The notes below the pieces were generated by a model. The model was not told where the DNA came from. It ran no database searches and worked only from the letters and a program-made list of their open reading frames with translations. 64,000 nt of DNA from Pegoplata infirma (taxonomy: Eukaryota > Arthropoda > Insecta > Diptera > Anthomyiidae). The number at the start of each line of letters is the position of its first letter. Position 1 is the first letter of the stretch. The stretch covers positions 212,230,035 through 212,294,034 of the forward strand of contig OY992539.1 in assembly GCA_963921195.1 (NCBI GenBank), in the 5' to 3' direction. This document shows, piece by piece, positions 10,660 to 22,308 of this stretch. The translations under genes were made by a program, and so were the position numbers.

Positions 10660-12854
10660 CCCAGCAAAAACTTGGTAATGACACATCATTACCATTCGAA
10701 TTACTTAGTAATGACAAAAAATTACCTTTATCATTATTTTGAAATGTAAAATAAGGACTTATTAATAATGACTTACATAAGTCATTATAGTAAAATAAAC
10801 AAATTTCAGAACTAGATTTTCACTTTTTGACTCACTCACGGTGAGCCTCAGCGATGTTCAGGTTGAACTTTAGTGTCGACGAAAAGTGTAAGCGCAGTTC
10901 GATTTCTACATGAATAAATGTCACAAAACTGTTAACAGCGAAATCGTAGCTGATCGCATTCGCGAGATATCGCGAAATTAGTGTTTTTGTATTTTCTAAA
11001 ATTTTGACAATGAAGTTTTTTAAATATCTTCAAAAACTGGGTATGCAGTTTTAATTGTATTTATTTACATGTCACAACACAGTTAACAGCGAAATCATAT
11101 CTTCTCAATTTCGCGAGAAATCGCGAAATTACTTTTTTGCTGTTTTTATTTTTGTTTTTATCTTCATATATGATTTTTTAAAATTTCATAAAAACATGGT
11201 ATGCAGTTTTACTTGTGGTTGATCAAAGGTCACACAGCTGTTGACATCAAAATTGTAAGTGCTAAATTTCGCGAGATATCGCGTAATTATATATATTTTT
11301 TTTTATTATTATATTTTAAACCCGGTTCTTTAGAAATGATAAAAAAAGTGGTAAGCAGTTTGATTTGAACATGCTGGAAGAAATTAAAACTGCCCCCAAA
11401 AAAATTATAGCTCCTCACTTTCGCGAGAAATAGCGAAAAACAGCTTTTTGGGGGTATTTCTTGTTTTGATTAATAAAAGAAGTTTCTTTAACATTATTGA
11501 AAAACACGAAATGCAGTTTGACTTGCTATTGATCAAAGGTCATAAGGCTGTTAACATTTAAATTCTAGCTGCTTAATTCTTCGAGATATCGCAAAAAAAC
11601 TCGCTTATCTACTATTTATTCATTAATTTGTGTTATTTGTGGTCTGTAAAAAATTATACTTCAATTAACGACAAAAATGTGGTATGCAGTTTGAATTCGA
11701 GGTTATTAGAGGTGACAAAACTGCAAGCATAAAAATTATAGACGATCAATTTCCCGAGAAATCGCAAAATTACTGTACGAGCTTTTATAATAAATTACTT
11801 TTTTTTCTTTGGTATCAAAAAAAATAAAAAATTTAAGTAACGACAAGTATATGGTATGCAGTTTAAATTGCCCGTAACTGAAGGTGGTAAAACTGCTGAA
11901 ATCTATATATTGACGCTAATTTTCGCGAAAAATCGCGAAAAATTTTTCAATTTTTTTTTCATTTATTTTGTATTGTAATAGATTTATAAATAATAGATTT
12001 AATATTAACTTTGCGATTCCTTAAAGAATTGACCACATAGGACTTTTGTGTTAGCAGTTTAATGTCTTTTTATCATGTACAAATAAAAATGCATACCACG
12101 TTTTTACACCATTTCAAAAGAACATGCAAAATTGAAAAATAAAAAAAAAATAAAAAATATATAAATAATTCCGCGATATCTTGCGACAGTGTACACCTAC
12201 AACTTTGATGTCAACACCCTTATGACCTTCGATCACATACACATTAAAGTGCATATCAGCTTTCCACAACATTTGAAAAAAACCTAGAAAAAGTTGAAAA
12301 ACAAAAATTGACAAAAAAGTTATTTCGCGATTTCTCGCGAACTAAAGAAGATAGGATTTCGATGTTTACTGTTTTGTGACCTTAAAATAAGTACAATGAA
12401 AACTGTATACTCAGTTTTTTAAAATATTTAAAAAACTTCAATATCAAAATTTTTTAAAGTATAAAATCACTAATTTCGCGATATCTCGCGAATGCGATCA
12501 GCTACGATTTCGCTAAAACAGTTTTGTGACAACTAATCATGTAGAAATCGAACTGCATTTACACTTTTCGTCGACACTAAAGTTCAACCTGAACATCGCA
12601 GAGGCTCACCGTGCACTGTACATTATTTTGATTAAAAATAAAATAAAATTAAATATTTTTTTATTTTTTAAAATTTTTTTTTCATTACCTATAAGTATAT
12701 ATGTAATTAGTTATTAATACTGGTTTGATAATCATTACATTTGGCACATTTGCTTGTAAATGTAATGGGAAACGGAATTCGAATTGGAAGTAGTTATAGC
12801 TTTTGAATTTCCCATTACACATTTCATTACTTGGTAATGCAAGTTTTTGCTGGG
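10660..12854. mobile_element. CCCAGCAAAAACTTG-ended element, interrupted
   Basis: CCCAGCAAAAACTTG starts at 10660 and its inverse, CAAGTTTTTGCTGGG, ends at 12854, flanked on both sides by TA (10658-10659 and 12855-12856). The outer arms are rich in GTAATG/CATTAC, as in the shorter relative at 17395-17880. The middle (10837-12613) is a separate foldback, so the original element was only about 420 bp. A 2-bp TA duplication would fit a Tc1/mariner-type mover, but the relative at 17395 is flanked by TT, so the superfamily is uncertain. Confidence 0.75.
10837..12613. mobile_element. Nested foldback with CGCGA-box subrepeats
   Basis: The ends are CACGGTGAG (10837) and CTCACCGTG (12613), flanked by a 4-bp duplication CACT (10833-10836 and 12614-12617). 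The outer ~75 bp of the two arms are almost identical. The left arm contains seven subrepeats spaced about 151-172 bp. Each has a TATGCAGTTT phrase and a TCGCGAGATATCGCGA-like palindrome (near 10960, 11112, 11270, 11422, 11581, 11753, 11924). The right arm has only three inverse units (near 12172, 12326, 12476). Unequal arms built from subrepeats are typical of Foldback/Galileo-style elements. No transposase is present. Confidence 0.85.
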
Positions 12855-13079
12855 TAGACTCTTTTTCGTACCAGTTTTTTTTTTGATTTTTGTTATTTGG
12901 GTTCAATGAGGAGAAACGTGAACCACATCAAAAAATGATTGCGTGCAATTTATTAAATAAAGAAAAAAATGTATACATATATAGAGGTGTTCATCGTATT
13001 GGGATTTCAAATAAAAAAAAGTAATAAGAAAAATTTTGATATAAGTAGTAGGGTGTTAAGTATTTTAAAGGATTACGAG

Positions 13080-13400
13080 ATGTTTGTTTTTTTTTTTTTT
13101 AGTGTATAGAAAAAATATCAGACTTTAATTTTTTAAAGAAAAAATTTAAAAATTTCTCAAAGTCAGATTCTTAGACAGCTTTTTGTGTTCGGACAGCTTT
13201 TTTTGAATAAAACATTTTTTGTATTAATTTTTTTTTTCTCTGCGAATTTTTCTACAGAAAAAACTTTTAAGAGTCTCGGATTTTACATTTTCTATCAGAT
13301 TCTGTTCAATTTTTCCTTGAAACAGTTTCAGATTCCTAGTTATTTTTCGTATAAAAACACTCGAAGGTTCTTTGTTAACTCCAGAAATCATAATTGGTGT
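13080..13400 (+). repeat. Degenerate 37-bp-satellite relatives
   Basis: Imperfect units with CAGATTCTTAGACA or CAGATTCTGTTCA cores and TTTTTCGTATAAAAA spacers. Very decayed; short frames on both strands are incidental. Confidence 0.5.
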
Positions 13401-13750
13401 TAAAAAATTCAAAAAGCGCCAATAATTCAAATCAAAAGCTTTAAAAATTAACAGTTTTACCTATTTAGAATAAAAAGCTTTACTAAAGCATAATTCTTAT
13501 CGATGACAACCAAAAACTCTCTAGAGGCCATAAAAATATTTCGCTTAAAATTATAAAGCTTAAAAAAAACTTGATTAATAACCATTATTAAACCAAGATT
13601 ATAATCTTAAAACTCTTTTGAAAGTCCATTTTAAATCAATATGGTTTAATTAAATCCTTTTAACATTAAAAAGTAATAATAAGTAATTGCCAATTTTAAT
13701 AAAAGCTTTAATTATAAATTAAAATAAAGTTTTAATAAAAGCTTAAGTTA

Positions 13751-13890
13751 CACAATGATACAAAATCGAACTTTCCGAATAGGAATAGGTTGAAACCAAA
13801 AGCAAATAAAAGTTGGCATTTTACATATAAATTACATAACAAAACTCTCAAGGATTTTTTTTAGTTCAGCGCTAGATTATTTATATTATG
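13751..13890. mobile_element. Fragment of the CACAGTGATACAAA foldback family
   Basis: CACAATGATACAAAATCGAA followed by a CTTTCCGAATAGGAATAGG-like stretch and GAAACCAAAAGCAAAT matches the left arm of the element at 41320-41953, ending near a TTAGTTCAGCGCTAGATT phrase (TTAGGTCAGAGCTAGATT there). Only one arm is present. Confidence 0.75.
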
Positions 13891-14002
13891 AAAAGCTCTG
13901 AAAAAAGCTTTACTAAAACTGCATTATAGTAAAAAGCTTTCAATATCAATTAAAACCTTAAAGATTTGACACACAACTATTACCAAAAAAGTTTTTTTAA
14001 AC

Positions 14003-14590
14003 TGAATTTTTATTTAGTTCGGTTTGAGTCCATATTAATTATTTCTGAGAAATTATAATTGTTGTACAATGAGAAAATCTGAAAAAAAAATCAAGTGACA
14101 ACACAGGCTAAGTGGAGATGTCGACAGCTTTCGGAAGATTCCACCCTTCCATCATCAGCACTCCTTCGATTGCCACACACTGTCAGCTTAAAATTAGCCA
14201 TGTAAATGAAACTTTTGAACAAATTAAGAATTGGAATTACTCCTCTTTGTGTTGAATAACCCGTATTCACCATCATTCTTGTTGTATTTATTTGGCAGAA
14301 ACTTAATCCATCTTAACTTTTAACAGAGTTGTATTTTTCCCACTGTTAACCCTTAGTAGGACTTTTCAAGTCTTAAAAAATGTCCGTTAGGTTTGAATTT
14401 TTGTTTCATATTTCTAATTTTTAGAAATATTACTAAATTGCAATGTAACTTATGAGTTGTGTAGTAATTGTGTTTATATATTGTTGGACTGTATATTTTA
14501 TAACAGAATTTTTATTTAGTTCGGTTTGAGTCTATATTAAATATTTCTGAGAAATAATAATTGTATACAATGAGAAAATCTGAAAAAAAC
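14003..14590. repeat. Direct repeats of about 85 bp around a 420-bp insert
   Basis: GAATTTTTATTTAGTTCGGT plus about 65 following bases occurs at about 14003-14087 and again at 14508-14590 with few differences. The DNA between includes a more complex segment (near 14115: AGATGTCGACAGCTTTCGGA) unlike the surrounding AAGCTTT field. Either a local tandem duplication or an insertion flanked by short direct terminal repeats would produce this. Confidence 0.65.
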
Positions 14591-15790
14591 TTTAATAAAA
14601 ATATAAAAGCTTTAATAAACCCTTTATAAAATAAGGACACCAAAATGCTTTAGCAAAAAAGCTCCACCGAAACAAAAGCTTATTAAGTCTGCGCTTAAAA
14701 TAAAAATCTTTAATACACCTTAATAATAGCCAAAATAGCTTAAATAAAATTTCAAAGCTTTTATAAGCTTTTGAAGAAATAATCAACGAATAAAATAAAA
14801 ACCTAAAAATAAAACCTAGACACACCAAAAAGCTTTGACAAAAATCTTTACTTAAACTACATTGAAGTCGAAAGCTTTCAATATCAATCAAAACCTTAAA
14901 GCTTTAGCACACCACTTTGATAAAAAAGCTTTACTCAAAGTACACTAAAGTCAAAAGCTTTCAATATACAACTGTAACAAAAAAACTTTGTATAAACTGC
15001 ATTCAAAATATAAAACCTTTAATAAACCTTTTAGAAAATAAGAACACCATAAAGCTTTAGTGAAAACGCTCCACCAAAACTTCTTTCAAAGTCAAAAGCT
15101 TTCATTAACCAACCCCCCTTTGCTATAACAGAAAAAAAAAACACTAAAAGCCACATAAAAAATTTTTAGTAAAAAAGCTCAAGCAAACCACTTTTAAAGT
15201 CAAAAGCTTTCATAATCAATAATAAAGCTCCAAAAACCCTTTACTAAAAAAACACGTACAAAAGATTTAGTAAAATAAGAACACCATAAAGTGAAATAGC
15301 TCCACCAAAACTTCTTTCAAAGTCAAAAGCTTTCATTAACTAACCCGCCTTTGCTATAACAGAAAAAAACACTAAAACTCACATAAAAAATCTTTAGTAA
15401 AAAAGCTCAAGCAAAACTGCGTTTAAAATCAAAAGCTCTCATTAACTACAATAAAGTTCCAAAAACCAATAAGAAGCTTTGACACACCACAGTTTTAACC
15501 AAAGAATGTTGTATAAACTTTAATAAAAATATAAAATTTTAAATAAACCTTTTTATTAAATAAGGACTCAAAAAAGCTTTAGTATAAAAACTCCACCAAA
15601 ACTACGTTTTAAAAAGCTTTCATTTACAAAAACCCTTTGCTATAACAAACAAAAAACACACACCCAAAAATCTTTTGTAAACAAGTTCCAAAAAACTGCT
15701 TTTAAAGTCAAAAGCTTTCATTATTTACAATAAAGCTCTAAAACCCCTTTACTTATCCATACCAAAAAAGGCTTTTCTTTGGTGTGGTTC

Positions 15791-16054
15791 TATATTTGTT
15801 TCTAAAAAATTCAATATTTAAGACATTTCTCGTTATTATAATCAGATTCTCGGACTTTTAAAATTCAGTTTATCCTTCTTTCTTTTAAATTCCAAATTTA
15901 TCCAAATTATTGTTACCCTAATAAATCTCTCTAGTCTCTCTAGTGTCTTCTGCTAACAAGATGTGTGAACTTGTTGGTTGATGGAAGTTGAAAGAAACCA
16001 AAAAAAAAAAGTAACAAGTGAATAATTGCCCGGTATGTGGTAGCTAAAGAGCAC
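15791..16054. other. AT-rich spacer
   Basis: Short stretch between the AAGCTTT field and the next element. It shows one weak satellite-like phrase (ATCAGATTCTCGGAC near 15841) and CTCTCTAGTCTCTCTAG near 15926. No gene is seen. Confidence 0.4.
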
Positions 16055-16895
16055 TTTTTATACCCTACACCACACTGTGGTACAGGGTATAATGAGTTTG
16101 TGCTGATGTTTGTAACTACCCGAAATATTGGTCCTAGACCCACTTTTAAGTATACCGATCGACTCAGAATCACTTTTTGAGTCGATTTAGCGATGTCCGT
16201 CCGTCCGTCCGTCTGTCCGTCCGTCCGTCTGTCTGTCCATGTAAACGGTGTAAACACGATACAGGTCGCAATTTTAAATCAATTGACTTGAAATTTAAAA
16301 CTTAAGCCTCTATTGGTCCAAGGACGAAGCCTATTGAAATTGGAAAAAATCGGTCCATGTTTAGACCTAGCCCCCATACAAAGGTCCTCATTAGTTTTGA
16401 CTCAAATAACTCTAATAACCGCATTATAATAGGTATCTTTTCGAAATTTGGCAGGTAATCATGTTTCGTCTACACAAATCACCGTTCCAAATTTTAAATA
16501 AATCGGACCAGTTCTTCTTGTAGCCCCCATACAAACCACCTTCCCGATTTTCACATAAATCTCTCAAATTTCATGAAAATAGAAAATATTTAATTAAAAT
16601 TCTGTTTGTGTATGTTCAACGCGTACTTTAATAACCTTATCAAACCTGATTATCATCGGACCATTTTTGGACTCAGGCCCCGTGTGAAAGTTTAGCCCGA
16701 TATTCAGTTAAAGCGGTTTATTGTCAACAAAAGTAAGCCTATTTCACTCAAATTTGATGTGTGAGTGTTTTTTACACTTATTAAAAAGTTGACAAAAATA
16801 TATCTAATCGGTCCATGTTTGGACCCATTTTCCGGGAAACTCTGGTGTGGGGTATTATATGGTCGGTCTTGACCGACTATAATTTTCTTACTTGT
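16055..16895 (+). mobile_element. Helentron/DINE-1-like element, longer subfamily
   Basis: Starts TTTTTATACCCTACACCACA with its inverse partner GTACAGGGTATAA. It has a pronounced (GTCC/GTCT)n tract at about 16196-16236 and ends in hairpin GGTCGGTCTTGACCGACT followed by TTTCTTACTTGTT. At about 840 bp it is longer than the other copies and differs in its 3' hairpin, so it is a separate subfamily. Frames over the microsatellite (15940-16257, minus) translate as Thr-Asp-Gly-Arg repeats and are not genes. Confidence 0.85.
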
Positions 16896-17151
16896 TTTTT
16901 TGTTGGCGATGTACCACCATTAAATATAGGTAGTAAAACAAATTTTTTAACAAAAATCATTATGATTGTTGCTATAAAAAATGTTTTACACATATTAACT
17001 ATTTATAAAGCAGCCAATTTTAGGTTAAATACCTCAATTTGTTTAATAAAAATAATGATTTTTAAAAAAGTGGAGGACATTTTAAAATAAGGATAATATT
17101 TAAAGGAAAGTTTTTGAAGTTTAAACTAAGTTTTCTTGAAACAAAAGACGA

Positions 17152-17394
17152 AAGAAACAAACTTTGTTTGTGGATTATTTAATTTCGCAAACAAAAGACT
17201 TAAGAAACGAACTTGGTGGAAATTTTTGGTGTTAGGAATTTAAAAACCAAAATTCAGTATTAATCCCAGTTGGCTAGAAATAATCACCGCTAACGTACCA
17301 CTGACACTCCCTTTATGAAATCACTGACAATAAGTTCCTTTCTTAAGTCTTTTGTTTGCAGAATTAAATAACCCACAAATAAAGTTTGTTTCTT
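17152..17394. mobile_element. MITE with about 65-bp inverted ends carrying the TTAAGTC motif
   Basis: AAGAAACAAACTTTGTTTGT on the left pairs with the inverse of ACAAATAAAGTTTGTTTCTT on the right, and pairing continues for about 65 bases through AACAAAAGACTTAAGAAA. Each arm therefore contains one copy of the dispersed motif (17190-17214 minus; 17334-17359 plus). The right end abuts the next element exactly. Non-coding. Confidence 0.8.
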
Positions 17395-17880
17395 CCCAGC
17401 AAAAATTGGCATTACTAGTAATGGGTTTTGTAATCCGAAACAGATGTTAATCAGTAGTTACTTATTGAATGAAACACTAATTATTTTAACAAGGGCGTGA
17501 GACAAAAATAAGTAGTGAAGAGTATGTGATAAATAAGTAGTTACTGACTCGGATTACTAATAAGGAGTAAAAATCCATTACCAATAAGAAGTAAAATAAA
17601 TAGTTAAATAAAACATTTAAAATTTAACTTGTTTTTACTTAAACTTTAAAAATACGTAATTTTTATTAAGTTTTTAATTACTTTTTAAGTTAATTGAAGT
17701 GTAAAGGTTAAAAACTGCAAGAGCAAGGAGATATTATTACTTAGAAGTGCCTTTATAATATATTACTAAAAAGTAGTTACTTTTGGGCTTTAAATAATGT
17801 TAATGGTAATGGGTACCCATTATAAATAATGTGCTTGGTAATGATTACTTTTCACAACTCATTACCATGTTTTTGCTGGG
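17395..17880. mobile_element. CCCAGCAAAAA-ended MITE, 486 bp
   Basis: The ends CCCAGCAAAAATTGG and CCATGTTTTTGCTGGG are inverted, and both are followed inward by GTAATG-type sequence. The family is the same as the outer element at 10660-12854. The flanks are TT on both sides. The interior is AT-rich with many ATTACT/AGTAAT words. No open frame. Confidence 0.8.
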
Positions 17881-18990
17881 TTCAGTCAGTATGTCAGCTG
17901 ATTGTTTTTACCGAGTGGGAAAGTTTTATTTTAAATTTTCGATACAATTTTTAAAAGTTGATTTTAAATTTTATTTTTCTTCGGTACGGTTGTGTTTAAG
18001 TTGAAAATTTGTATTTTTGGGTTTTTGTCAAATTTTAAATCGATTTTGGAATTTAACACATGGATTAGCAAAGTTTGTGTCTTAAGTCTTTTGTTTTTGA
18101 GACAATTTCGGAACTTAGCAAGGTGTTTGGCAATGTTTGTATGTTAATCAATTCTTTTACGAACATTTTAAAGAAAAAAATTGATTTAGTACCGTATCAG
18201 CTAATTTTACAAATCATCAGTAATTATGACTCCTAATAAATATGAACTCACTTTATAATTCAAATCTAAAAATATTTCATTTTAATTAATCACCTTTAGC
18301 TATATTTTCTCATTGACTTAATCATTTTCTATAACTTAATATCTTTATATACATTTATTTTAACCCCATTCCAATCATACCATATAATCAACATTATTAA
18401 ACAAAAATATATTAATGTGCAAAACCAAACCCCATCAACAAAAACAAAATTCCGTAATAAAAAATAGCAAAAACTCCAATATAAAATAACAACAAAAACT
18501 AAAAAAATAGCATCTCTAATTTAGTCATGGTGACCGCAAAAATTATGTCATTAGCGACCTTTTGAGGCAGGCAACATACGTTTTGTTGCAGTAGTACAGA
18601 GACAAAGACAGACAAGCAGCATGCCTCATAACAACAAAACGACAGCACAAACAGAAAAAAACAAACAGCAAAACATAAACATACTCCCATGTTCATTAGT
18701 TAAACTACTGTATGTTTGTGGTATACAAAAAACTAAAAAAAACAAAGCATGACATATAGAAAAAACTAAAAAAAAAACCTTTATAAAAAATATCGAAAAT
18801 AAAAAACTATTGAATGCGAAAAATTGGCACATATGAAATCTTAGAAAAACATTTTTTTTTGTGCAATATTTATAATTTAATTTATTCATAGTCACGTATT
18901 GCAAAAATACTACTCTACTACACTTAGTTGTTTAAGGTTTGAGAAGAGATTTTTTTTTTGTGTTATAAGGGGGATAATTAAATTTTGAAA
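17881..18990. other. Mostly non-repetitive AT-rich stretch
   Basis: No gene is recognised. It contains one dispersed motif copy (18072-18098). A more complex segment at about 18500-18720 (around TTTTGAGGCAGGCAACATAC) could be old unique sequence. Frames at 18499-18696 and 18626-18904 (minus) are Phe/Cys/Leu-rich low-complexity translations without support. Confidence 0.45.
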
Positions 18991-19290
18991 ATTTTTTTCT
19001 AAACGGGAAATATTTAGCAAATAAAAAATCTGAGACAATTTCCTTTTAGAAAATGAAGCACTTTTCGTGTAGAAAAAAAATCAGTTGTTGAGACATTTTT
19101 CGTATAGAAAAAGGCCCTGATTCTGAGATATTTTTCGTAAAGAAAAAGTATCAGTTGCTAAATTTTTGTTTTTAAAGAAAAATCCATAGGTTCTGAGATA
19201 TTTTTCAGATAATGAGAAATTTTTTTTATGGAACAGGTTTGAGATTTTGTGATATTTTTCCTTTAGAAAAAGTGCATCTTATCTAAACGG
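18990..19290 (+). repeat. Degenerate 37-bp-satellite relatives
   Basis: Seven or so imperfect units with GATTCTGAGATATTTTTC-like cores and GTATAGAAAAA spacers. They are too decayed to define a single period. Confidence 0.6.
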
Positions 19291-19385
19291 CCTGTAAAAA
19301 TATAGTTGAAATTTTTCAAATAAAAAATAGAAAAGTACCATTTAATAAAGTATTTTTTTTTTAAAGTATCATTTAATATAAGTAT

Positions 19386-19865
19386 TTTTATACCCTCCAA
19401 CCACAGTATGGGGGTATACTCACTTTGTCATTCCGTATGTAAAATTGATCAGTGATCGATTCTAAGACATTCTAGCGATGTCCGTCCGTCTGTAGAGGAT
19501 ACGATACAGTCCAAAATAAAAGAGCTAGACTTCCGAAGTTTGGCACGAATATGTCTAATATTCCTAGGCAAGTTAAGTTCGGAAATTGGCAAAATCGGAC
19601 CAAGGGGGAAAAAGTTCCCCCTTGGAGAACTAAACCAACCTAAGAAAAACCGCATTTTTTGCAGGGTTTTTTGTACTTTTGCTAAGCAAATGCAACATTC
19701 TTATTTCAGAAGAAGTTCAAAATCGCAAGGGGAATGTGCCGCCTAACGTCCAACGACCCCCCCCCCCAAAAAAAAGACTCCCCTGGATTTTTTTAATATT
19801 GTTTTTTTACACTTTGGAGGGTATAAAAGATTCGGCACAGCCGAATGTAACACTCTCACTTGTTT
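19386..19865 (+). mobile_element. Helentron/DINE-1-like element, about 480 bp
   Basis: Begins TTTTTATACCCTCCAACCAC, with a GGGGGTATA partner, a short GTCCGTCCGTCTG tract, then AAGGGGGAAAAAGTTCCCCC (itself a palindrome). It ends GATTCGGCACAGCCGAATGT...CACTTGTTTT. A run of 13 C lies near 19757. Compared with 60811-61519 it lacks part of the middle, so it is internally deleted. Confidence 0.85.
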
Positions 19866-20399
19866 TAAAGTATAATTTTATTGTAGTATAATTTTAAAAG
19901 GTACCATTTTCGGAATTTTATTAAAATTTCATACAAAATACCCAAATTTTCTTAAAAAAGTACCTTTTTTAACAGAATAACTTGAGTATTTCTTAAAAAA
20001 ATAATCATATTATTAAATTTATTTTCAAATTCAGATATTTCATTAGAATAGCACTTTGTAAATTATAATTTTTTTAAAAAGTACCAATTATTCTATGAAA
20101 GTACCATATTTTTAAGGGTGCTACATTATAAAAGTACCGTTAAATGGTTTATTTATTGTTTCATTTTTAAATGTATTTTTTTTAAAACTTCAATGTCATA
20201 CATTGTACCAGATCAATAAGGATTTTTTTATGAAAGTACCATTTGAAAAAAGAACAATTAGATAGAAAAAAGTAAAAGTACCATTTTACAAAGAATCATT
20301 TGATAAAAATTATTTCAAAATGCTACTATTGTTATTTTGTAAAAGCAAAAATTGTTATTTTGTAAAAAACAGTGGATTTTTTTCTTTTTTCAATAATTG

Positions 20400-20905
20400 T
20401 TCAAAGAAATAAAATACTTTTTTAGAAAAAAATTGTACTTTTTTAGAAAAAATAGTACTTTTTTTAGAAAAAAATAGTACTTTTTTAGAAAAGAATACTT
20501 TTTTTTTTAGAAAAAATAGTATTTTTTTAGATAAAATAGTGATTTTTGGAAAAAAAGTACTTTTTTAGAAAAAAAAAATCCTTTTTAGAAAAAAAATTTA
20601 CCTTTTTTAGAAAAAGTAGCACTTTTTTGGTAAAATAGTACTTTTTTAGAAAAGAACTATACCACCTTTAATTAAGAAAAAACTTTTTTCAGCAAGAAAG
20701 TACTTATTTAGAAAAAATTTTACTTTTTCCTAAAAAGTAATATTTATGAAAATAAAGTAGTTGTTTTAAAAAAAGTACTTTTTGGAAAAAATGTACTTTT
20801 TAGAAAAAAAAAAAAATACTTTTAGACAAAAAAGTGCTTTTTAGACAAAAAGGTACATTTTACATTTTAGACAAAAAGTACTTCTTAGAAAAAATCGATT
20901 TTTTG
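20400..20905. repeat. GTACTTTTTTAGAAAAA short tandem repeat
   Basis: About twenty degenerate units of 20-25 bp, each with a GTAC palindrome followed by a T-run and AGAAAAA. The same repeat occupies about 22020-22308, 22920-23400, 24170-24960 and 25530-26040. Units vary in spacing and sequence. Confidence 0.75.
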
Positions 20906-20909
20906 TACT

Positions 20910-22019
20910 GGGTAATTCCAAAAATTTTCGCCCCACTGTTCGGAAACATGCCTTTGGACGCCACTGAGAATTTGGCTCATAGATATCCACGTTTATATGA
21001 GATATGTTGCATTTTTGGATTTTCAAAATTTGCTGTAGTTTTCAAATTATCGCGGGTCAAAGTTCGACTTTTTTAGCAAAAGTCAGAAAAATACATGACG
21101 TTTAACGTGCTCTAACTTTTTAACTAGTAATCCGATTATCACAAGTAACGGCTCATATGAAAGTTTAATTCTTCTTCTTTTAGGAAATATTTTCAAAAGC
21201 ATACGGTTTTTTTTCAGAAGTGGTGCAAAAATTCAAAAACATTTATTTTTTGCGAATATTTAAAAAAACACATCTTCGATTTTTTTAAAAAAAAGTTTGG
21301 TGATAAACAATACTGTTTTGTACAACATATCCAAAATTCAGAGTGGGATCCCAATGGGATCAGAAAATATTCTGGTTTTAGTACGAAGTTCTTAAATTTT
21401 ACCTTAGAAAATTAAAATTTCATGTTTCTTCAATATAAAAATTTAAATTTTCAAAGAAAATTATAGTTTTAAAATTTTGAAAAACATTCAAAACTTTAGA
21501 AATTTAAGTTTTCTAAGGGAAAAATATGAGAACCTCGTACTTAAAACAGAATAGTTTTTGATCCCATGGAGATCCCACTCTGAATTTTGAATATGTTGTA
21601 CAAAACATTGTTATTTTTCACCAGAATTTTTTTAAAAAAAATCGAAGATGTGTTTTTTTAAATATTCGAAAAGAAAAAATGTTTTTGCATTTTTGCATCA
21701 TTTCTGTAAAAGAAACTGTGTTATTTTAAAAATATTTTCTAAAAGAAGAACCCCAGCTTTTACATGAGCCTAAATTTGTGAAAATCGGGTCATTGGTTAA
21801 GAAGTTACAGCTCTTTAAACGTGATGTATTTTTCTAACTTTTGCTTAAAAAGTCAATCTTTGACCCGCCATAATTCGTTAAGTACACCAAATGTAAAAAA
21901 ACGATATATGGTACATATATCATATTTATGAGGGCTATCTATGTGTCAAGGCTCAAATTAATCTGAGACACCATTTCCAAAAATTACTAAAATTTGAGCT
22001 AAATTTTTTGGAATGGCCC
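20910..22019. mobile_element. Foldback element, 1110 bp, TACT target duplication
   Basis: The ends are GGGTAATTCCAAAAA and the inverse of GGGCCATTCCAAAAA, flanked by TACT (20906-20909 and 22020-22023). The whole interior is one long imperfect palindrome centred near 21440: for example AACACATCTTCGATTTTTTT at 21269 pairs with AAAAAATCGAAGATGTG near 21640, and GGGATCCCAATGGGATC pairs with GATCCCATGGAGATCCC. The duplicated copy of the region retains the uninterrupted TTTTGTACTTTTTT site at 24667. Frames near 20834-21076 are incidental. Confidence 0.92.
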
Positions 22020-22308
22020 TACTTTTTTCCTAAAAATTATTATTTAAGAAAATAAAGTACTTTTTTTAGGAAAAAAAGTGCTTTTAAGACACAAAAGTAC
22101 TTTTTACAAAAAAGTACTTTTAAGAAAAAAAGTACTTAGAATTTTTTTTTTTTTTTAGAAAAAACTCTTTTTAAAAAAAAAAAATTTTTTTTTTTATAAA
22201 AGGTACTTTTCTCCAAAAAAGTAGTACAAAAGTACTTTTTTAGAAAAAAATTTACTTTTTTTAGAAAATGTAGCACTTTTTTGGTAAAATAGTACTTTTT
22301 TAGATAAG

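Larger units (their letters stand above)
13440..15790. repeat. AAGCTTT-rich degenerate repeat field
   Basis: Dozens of AAAGCTTT palindromes are embedded in phrases like AAAGTCAAAAGCTTTCATT. Two longer units are well matched: about 15066-15187 and 15303-15420, with a period near 237 bp and both carrying CTTTGCTATAACAGAAAAA. The field probably grew by repeated local duplication. It encloses a foldback fragment at 13751 and a direct-repeat pair at 14003/14508. No gene is recognised; the frame at 14592-14891 (minus) is translated repeat. Confidence 0.75.

Noticed and set aside
10264..10695. 143-codon open frame on the minus strand, the longest in the window
   Set aside because: It starts inside the end of the CCCAGCAAAAA element, overlaps a plus-strand frame, and shows no recognisable domain or compositional sign of coding.
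16196..16236. (GTCC/GTCT)n runs as independent microsatellites
   Set aside because: Every such run in the window falls at the same relative place in a Helentron-like element, so it is part of that element.
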